Assembly (NCBI RefSeq): GCF_016808095.1
Contig: NC_068971.1
Coordinates: 15,667,501 to 15,731,500 of the forward strand
Direction: 5' to 3'
DNA: 64,000 nt
From: Vigna angularis
Taxonomy: Eukaryota > Streptophyta > Magnoliopsida > Fabales > Fabaceae
The notes under the pieces were generated by a model. It ran no database searches. It was not told the DNA's origin and saw only the letters and a program-made list of their open reading frames with translations. A program made the position numbers and the translations under genes. Shown piece by piece: positions 54,184-64,000 of the stretch. Position 1 is the stretch's first letter, and each line of letters opens with the position of its first letter.

Positions 54184-55931
54184 AAATTAAATATACAAAA
54201 TTTTAGAAATAGTCAAAAATTTTGACTCACTTGGGAAAAGCTGAACTACTCACTACTCATACTTTATGCATATATAAGTTGATGACGAGCCATTGAATAT
54301 TATATTTAGTTCTAATAAAGAATATAATAGGAATGTTCCACTTATGCAATCATCTCAAGGATGGGTAGATACAGAAGTCTGCCAAACCAGTAAGTGACTC
54401 ATTTGAACAAGTATTCCTTTATCATAATAAACCACTCATTTGAATTCAACACATTCATTTGGACAAGTATAGTGAAAAAATCTATATTTATTTATGATCA
54501 ATAATTACTAATGCATGTAATGCTTGTCACTAATGCTCTTTTAAGAACAGATTTTGATAATCCCACATGCTCTCTTTTACCCAAGAACATCTTCCAAGCT
54601 TTTTTCTCTCTTACATATCTGCATTTTAATTTTTAGAAAACTCAATCAAGCATTCTGAGAGTTTATTCTTCTTATCATCAATCTATTCTACTCCTTTTTA
54701 CTATTGTAGCATGTTTTTTTCTTCTTTGTGTTACTCTTTTTCTTTTCATTGTAGCCTCGGCGGGAGAGAGGTTATTGATATTAAAAAAGACTTTTTTTTT
54801 CAAGACTTTTTCAAAGAACTCAGATTGTTGGCCACCATGAACTTGACTCATAGTCATCTCCACCCAAATATTTAGCTTTTTTAAAATTTTTTCCAAATGT
54901 TATGAATTAATTGGGTTCACTTAATGATGCTAAATCAAACCCGTTTTTTATCAATTCAATTGAAATCAGAGCATCAACCCATGTGGTAGTTGGAATAAGA
55001 ACTCCTTTTGTACATACTTGAGGGATACAATGATAATCCAATATGATATTGGATACTTACACCCACAAACTTAATTTTTTTTTCCAAATATCGTTTTAAG
55101 TTCGTTTAGCATGTATTAAAAAATGTTTTACAGTTATTTGCTTTTATGATGTAATACTATAATACTTTTACATCTGTACATTATAAAATGATTATGATTA
55201 TTTATAAACCCTTTTAACGTGTTGTCAACATCTAGTTTAAATAAAACTAAAACTTAGCTTATAAATTTAATTTTATATAAAATCATGTATAACGTGTATG
55301 ACACGAACATGTTCTACTAAGTTGACCAAAATTATTTGAGGTTTCCCACCATAGTGCTATATTCTATTATTCTTACAAAAATGATCACACAAGTTTGGCA
55401 ATTTCCTTTTTGGCTTATTGCCTTATTCTATTAGTTCCACAAAAGTTATTCTAAAGGTCTGGCAATTTATTAAAGCAAACACATTATAACGTGCTTCCCT
55501 TCCAATTAGTTTTAATAGTTTTGTAATTTTACAATTAACATAATTTTTTAAAGTTTTTTTTATTAGTTTGAAGTTCAATGTATATTATTTTTAAGGAAAT
55601 GAGTTTTATTTTCCTTAAATTCATGGCGAGATGTAATATTTCTTATTTGTGTTATTTGTTAATTATTAACAAGTCAACTTTGATTTGTCGTTGTTGTATA
55701 TTTTTTTATCATCACTTACGTTGAAGAGATTATATACTTATTTTTAGAAAAAGGTGAAATCAAATTTAAAACTTTCATAAAGGAAAAAAAATATTAAACC
55801 ATATTATTATTATTATTTAAGTTACTTTTCTTTTAAAAATGTATACTAGTTTGATGTATAAAGTGAAATTTTCTTTAGTTTATATCAAATTGTGTGTAAG
55901 AACTATGCACTAATTCCAAAGATAGTTTACT
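54036..55931. other. AT-rich intergenic region upstream of GH1 copy 3
   Basis: Contains an (AT)n run at 54142-54181. No gene, RNA or repeat family is recognised. A 72-codon minus frame at 54678-54896 has no recognisable domain. Confidence 0.5.
54142..54181. repeat. (AT)n microsatellite
   Basis: About 20 AT dinucleotides. Confidence 0.95.
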
Positions 55932-55938
55932 TATAAAT
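55932..55938 (+). promoter_or_regulatory. Candidate TATA box of GH1 copy 3
   Basis: TATAAAT lies 98 bp upstream of the ATG at 56030, a usual distance for a plant core promoter with a short leader. Position and sequence only; not verified. Confidence 0.5.
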
Positions 55939-56029
55939 GAAGTAGAGTATAGACAAATGAAGAATAAACTAATGTGATTGAATCTGTCCTCCCAAAGCAT
56001 AACAACATCGGAAAGCAAGAGCACACAGT

Positions 56030-59891
<3,862 letters not shown>

Positions 59892-59956
59892 AATAATCCT
59901 GCAAGATCTTTCTCTTTTGGGGTTCATAATTTGCATTTTGTGCTACCAAGTGTATC

Positions 59957-59962
59957 AATAAA
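59957..59962 (+). terminator. Candidate polyadenylation signal of GH1 copy 3
   Basis: AATAAA 66 bp after the stop codon. Confidence 0.5.
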
Positions 59963-60738
59963 AAAACATTATGATGTCAAATTATATTCATTTTAATCAA
60001 TGTAAGTTTTCGTCCTACTATAAAAAGTATAGTTGTCGAGTATTTTAAAAGTACTTTTGAATTAAATCTTGAATTTCACATATTTGCTACCAATTTAAGA
60101 TGGAATAAATAATGTAAGGTTGGCACATTTGGATCTCAAATTTCTTCTCCTAGTGATGTAAATTTGCAGTATATAATAAAGTTGGCGATCTTCATAAAAG
60201 ACATGGATTTCCAACTAATCTAAACTTTTAAATACAATATTGTATTGGGATATCACACTAATCCAACGACTACTCACAACTAAAATAAAAATAAAAGTAA
60301 AAGGAACAAAACAGATAATAAACAAAAATAAAAGAAACAAAATAGATAATAGACAAAAAATAAGTGTAATTTTATTGAAAAAAAAAGAAAATTACATACC
60401 TTCTATTTAGTCTCCAGGAAAAACCAGAAAATCATCTTTCTTAGTAATGGGAAAAACAAATATAACGAGAACCTGAGAAATTAATTTTTTTCTTATTTTT
60501 TTACTCAAGCACTAAAAAATAGAAAAGGAAGAAACTTTGATATGTATTGATAAGAAAACACTAGACTCTTTTTATAACATGATCAAAAGTAAGTCCAAAC
60601 TAAGTTTCCACTTATGTGGAATTTCTCTTCTCACATTCTCTCCTTTGAAGATTTTCGTAAAATTAATCAAATCTTTAAACCATACTTTATTCTTTTCCAT
60701 CATGTTGCTTATTCTTTCGATGGGCTATAGTATGATCA
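59963..60738. other. Intergenic, no gene
   Basis: AT-rich 3' flank of GH1 copy 3. An A-rich stretch at 60270-60400 contains two near copies of 'aaaaataaaagaaacaaaa'-like sequence. Nothing coding is recognised. Confidence 0.5.
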
Positions 60739-61130
60739 AATTCATGTAACTTTTTCAATGCTAACAAGCTTTCTCATAACATTTGCTAGATTTTTATTAG
60801 TATGAATCTTTTTCATATCCACACTCCCCTCCTCTACTACTTCTTGAACAAAATGGTAACGCAAACCTATATGCTTTGTTATGGAATGAAAGATGCGATT
60901 TCTTGCAATGTGCTCGAGTTCGTCCCTCAACCTTTCAATCCAAATAGTTTACTTACAAGCTTCATAGTTGCCATGTACTCAACTTTTGTAGTAAACAAAG
61001 TTACAACATCCAACTTACTAAATCTCCTATAAGTGTAAATACATGGCTAGTAGTGGATCTCCCTTTATTAACATCATCTGCAAAATCTAAATTGACATAG
61101 CTCTTGAAAACTAATTCTGATCCTCTAACA
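60739..61130 (-). pseudogene. Ty1/copia RNase H relic
   Basis: Minus-strand translation in shifting frames gives NLDFADDVNKGRSTTSHVFT (61030-61100), LFTTKVEYMATMKL near 60990 and NRIFHSITKHIGLRYHFVQE (60742-60930). This is the order of the copia RNase H domain. It has frameshifts and changed key positions, so it is an old relic. Confidence 0.75.
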
Positions 61131-61195
61131 TATAGTGCAACTTTTGAGGATCCTATAATGTATAGAAGAATCTTCTAACAATACTCCAATACTCT

Positions 61196-62643
61196 TGATA
61201 ACGGTTGAATTTACTGTTATTTGTGATGCAATTTTGATACTAAATCAACTCTATTTGACTTTGAAACTTGCTTAAACTCTTGTTTTAGTTGAATTTGGTG
61301 AATACGTGAGTAGAGGTTATACTTAATGATTTTTAGCACTGATTTCCTCAATTTTGTAGGTTATTGGTATGTTTTGGAAGAGGAGTAAAGTATCAAGGAG
61401 TTGGAACTCAAGAAGGACAACAGCAAAATCACTATAATAGAAGGCTGCATAAGGCTCAAGGACGCTTGGTTGCCCTTTTCTAGGGCCTTGGGCGCTAGTT
61501 GTCACAGAACCACGCCTGGTTGCGCTTTTCTGGGGCCCTCAGTGCGGGTGGTCACGCATGGACGCCTGGGCGCCCTCTTTAGAGGCATTAAGGGCCAAGG
61601 ATCTCGCAAGCACGCCTAGGCGCCCCCTCCAAGGGCGTTGAGTGCCAGTCAGCTACACCGTAGGACGCCTGGTTTCTCTCAACCAAGGCACTAAGGGCCA
61701 GTCTCTTCACAGTTGCGCCTACTTGCCCCACTTAGGGCGTTGAGCGCCAGCAATGTTGGCCCATAATCCAATTTTGATCTATTTAAAGGCTTCTACACAT
61801 TAGGGTTGATATCTTTGGACGACTGAAGCACAAAAAAGCTATTTTCGACCCTTTGGAGGAAGATTGGGATGCGGGAGCTTTCCTTCTCACTTTCTAGGGT
61901 TTCTATTCATTCATTCTTCCATTATACACCAAGGTTCTCCATGACAATGGAGAACTAAACTCATTTGTTGTTGGGGATGATGTAACCTCTAAATTTTCAT
62001 GTATTTGAACATGTTTTAAATATTTTATGCTTCTTTCATTGAATGTTAGTGATTTTCTCCTATTCTTAATGCTTGTCTTGTTTTGACCATTCATGACTTG
62101 ATGTTTGATTTTTTTGAGTATTGGGAAATATCTTATGAATCATGATCTGGAGGATTTCACCCAAAGGGAATATTGCCTAGGGATAGGGATAGGACGTTTG
62201 GTTGTCTTAAGCTTCTTTTATTAATGCGGAATTGGTTATTAGGGATTCAAGGGATTGAGATCTAATAATTAAGACTAGGATTTTTACGCCGAGGGATCGA
62301 GTTCTAAGTAATTTCGTAAGTGACATTAACATTCCAACAAAGAAGATGAGTTCTAATATGCATGAAAGTGAAGTAGGTGAAATTTAACTCCAACAACATC
62401 ATCATCTCATATCATCAATATCATTCATTCATTCTTGTTTTAGCCTCAATTGATCAATTTTACATTCAAGTTTATGTTTACTTTTATTGCATTTTATTCT
62501 TAATTATTGGAATCATTCTTTAGTCTTAATTAGTTAAGGTATTACATGATTGTTTAGTAACACGAGTCTCTTGGGAAACGATACTTGGTCTTATCATTTT
62601 ATATTACTCAATGAGATTTGGTACATTTGCCAATGAGTTAACA
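61196..62643 (+). repeat. 5' LTR of an Athila/Tat-type gypsy element (~1.45 kb, left border tentative)
   Basis: The right border is fixed by the primer-binding site that follows at 62647. The left border is set at TGATAACGG because elements of this group often start TGATAA; no second LTR is present to confirm it. A GC-rich tandem array lies at 61458-61755. A TATA-like ctatttaaagg lies near 61777. Confidence 0.6.
61458..61755. repeat. GC-rich ~51-bp tandem repeat, about six copies
   Basis: Copies start at about 61458, 61512, 61562, 61612, 61665 and 61716 with acgcctgg(t/g)(t/c)gc..., followed by agggc(g/a)(t/c)t(g/a)agngcc. They differ by substitutions and small indels. The array is the most GC-rich stretch of the window and lies within the gypsy LTR. 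Confidence 0.85.
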
Positions 62644-62646
62644 AGT

Positions 62647-62665
62647 TTTTGGTGTCGTTGCCGGG
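62647..62665 (+). other. Primer-binding site, Athila/Tat type
   Basis: ttttggtgtcgttgccggg resembles the TTTGGCGCCGTTGCCGGGG sequence found after the 5' LTR of Athila/Tat-group plant elements. Confidence 0.85.
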
Positions 62666-62822
62666 AACTTGTGGTTATACTATATTTTTCTGTGATTCTT
62701 AACTTGTTTATACTTTTTCTTTATTTTTATTGTTTTTAATTTTTGTTTATTTCTATTTGTTTGGGCTAATTTGGTGCTCTAGTGCAGTGTTCTATAGTGT
62801 ATGTAGGGTACAATTCGTACTA

Positions 62823-63435
62823 TGAGCACAAGATCATCTAAAGGTCTAGAAGTAGAGAATAGTAGAAGAAGAAGGCATAAAAGAATTTCTAGAGAACTTT
62901 TTCCCTCTCCAGAGACTCTTGAACAACCCCTCACTTCAGTATATGATCAGGAAACATAAGACATGGCTGGCAATCAGAATATGGGTCCAATTAGACGTAC
63001 TCTGAAGGATTACGCAACAATCACTAACCCTCTTCATTTAACAGTATTGTCAGGCCGAGGGTTAATGCCACTAACATGGAGATGAAGCCTGCTCTCATTC
63101 ACTTGGTGCAAAGTAAACAATTCAATGGCTTAGCTCACAAAAATCCATATGAACATTTGACCACTTTCACATAAATATGCAATACAATGAAGATTCAGGA
63201 TGTGCCAGATGAAGCTATTAAACTTAGCTTGTTTCCTTTCTCTTTGGGTGGCAATGCTAAGATGTGGCTAAATTCATTCCTTGAGAATAGTTTCACTGAG
63301 TGGGAAGATGTGGTGGCTAAGTTTCTAAACAAGTACTTCCCTCAGTCCAAGATAAACAAAGGGAAGCAGGAAATCTCTTCTTTTCAGCAGGGCATGGATG
63401 AAACTTTAGGCCAAGCATGAGATATGTTGAGATTA
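62823..63435 (+). pseudogene. Athila/Tat-type gypsy gag, N-terminal part, degraded
   Basis: Begins MSTRSSKGLEVENSRRRRHK. A segment MGPIRRTLKDYATITNPLHL follows after a stop. Frame changes occur near 63060 and 63170. The conserved capsid part is open at 63187-63420: QDVPDEAIKLSLFPFSLGGN, AKMWLNSFLENSFTEWEDVV and AKFLNKYFPQSK. This is the hallmark gag of Athila-like elements. It ends at 63420 in a stop, and unrelated repeat sequence starts near 63445. Confidence 0.85.
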
Positions 63436-63444
63436 TTGATAGGG

Positions 63445-64000
63445 GAAGCACATGTTTAGCTTAACCCACAATCTCAGTGATATCTGAGTTTTTGATGATG
63501 ACAACACATAATTAATAACACATGTATATTCTATGTTACATGTTCTATGTTGACATGTCATATGTTTTTCTTTAATGTGTTAAATCTGTTAAAGCATATT
63601 TGAGAACATGTTTGAGCTATGTTTGTGTTGTTCATTGCATATTACTGTGTGAAATATGTGATTTTATATATGTATCCATGAAATATGTTTTCGGGAAAAG
63701 AAAAATCACAAGCACTATGGTTGAACTTTAAATGTGTGGCAAAACAACAGTTTTAAGTCGATTACATTATGGGGTGAATCGACTAAAACTCGTGTGTTTG
63801 CACAAACTCTTTTGAAGTGTGTTGTGAGTTTTTTTAAAGAGAAAAGTTTTCAAAACTGTGCAAAAAGATTTCACTTAATCGAATGCATGCACTATGCATT
63901 CGAATAAGTTAGTTGATGTTTTGAAAATTTGTTAAATGCTGGTAACAACTAACATAACTGTCATATTTTTAAATATGTTGACCAAGCATTAAATGATAGT
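63445..64000. mobile_element. Edge of another repeat, probably an LTR, cut by the window end
   Basis: Non-coding sequence with 'gagtttttgatgatgacaac' and several cgattaa/ttaatcga phrases typical of legume LTR sequences. It interrupts the gag homology of the preceding element. Identity not established. Confidence 0.45.

Noticed and set aside
54678..54896. 72-codon minus-strand frame
   Set aside because: No recognisable motif, no splice partners, in AT-rich intergenic DNA.
61401..61619. 72-codon frame across the GC-rich repeats
   Set aside because: Open because the repeat is GC-rich and stop-poor; it is in an LTR.

Overview
This window is nuclear DNA from a flowering plant, most likely a legume (Fabaceae, probably a Phaseoleae bean or cowpea relative). 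The evidence is an AT-rich background, 13-exon genes with GT/AG introns, plant-type CACTA, hAT, Ty3/gypsy and Ty1/copia elements, and three glycoside hydrolase family 1 (GH1) genes of the BGLU11 / hydroxyisourate-hydrolase type known from ureide-exporting legumes. The genus is inferred, not proven.

The only convincing host genes are the three GH1 paralogs. Copy 1 lies at 19761-23333 (minus), copy 2 at 33107-38345 (plus) and copy 3 at 56030-59891 (plus). I reconstructed all 13 exons of each. Exon lengths and phases are almost identical. Copies 2 and 3 are open throughout (528 and 514 codons). Copy 1 is open for 464 codons but has lost its C-terminal end next to a broken copia element. All three keep the acid/base and nucleophile glutamates but lack the proline of the classical NEP motif.

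Layout. 1-15.5 kb: a decayed CACTA (En/Spm) transposon on the minus strand. Its TNP2 transposase is split by a Ty3/gypsy element at 3042-8352 (TSD TACTG), and its second gene (PF03004-like, leading into a Ulp1-like tail) runs off the left edge. Subterminal hairpins and a second transposon-type ORF follow at 12.7-13.7 kb. 17.5-19.6 kb: truncated Ty1/copia. 19.8-23.3 kb: GH1 copy 1. 24-33 kb: no genes; hAT-like debris and two diverged copies of a ~2.4 kb noncoding repeat between AT-rich spacers, one carrying a cluster of TCGC/GCGA near-palindromes. 33.1-38.3 kb: GH1 copy 2 with a TE-enlarged intron 8. 38.9-44.4 kb: a chromovirus with TSD TCAAG nested inside a small hAT-like element. 44.8-53.6 kb: copia fragments, a TRIM-like miniature retroelement and a non-autonomous gag-only LTR element (45951-52568). 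56.0-59.9 kb: GH1 copy 3. 60.7-61.1 kb: copia RNase H relic. 61.2-63.4 kb: 5' part of an Athila/Tat-type gypsy element with GC-rich tandem repeats in its LTR, cut off by another repeat at the right edge.

The GH1 genes appear to be a dispersed tandem family pushed apart by nested transposons. The transposons are all defective. Their premature stops are mostly explained by C-to-T or G-to-A changes, as expected of methylated, silenced DNA. I found no tRNA, rRNA, CRISPR or organellar sequence.
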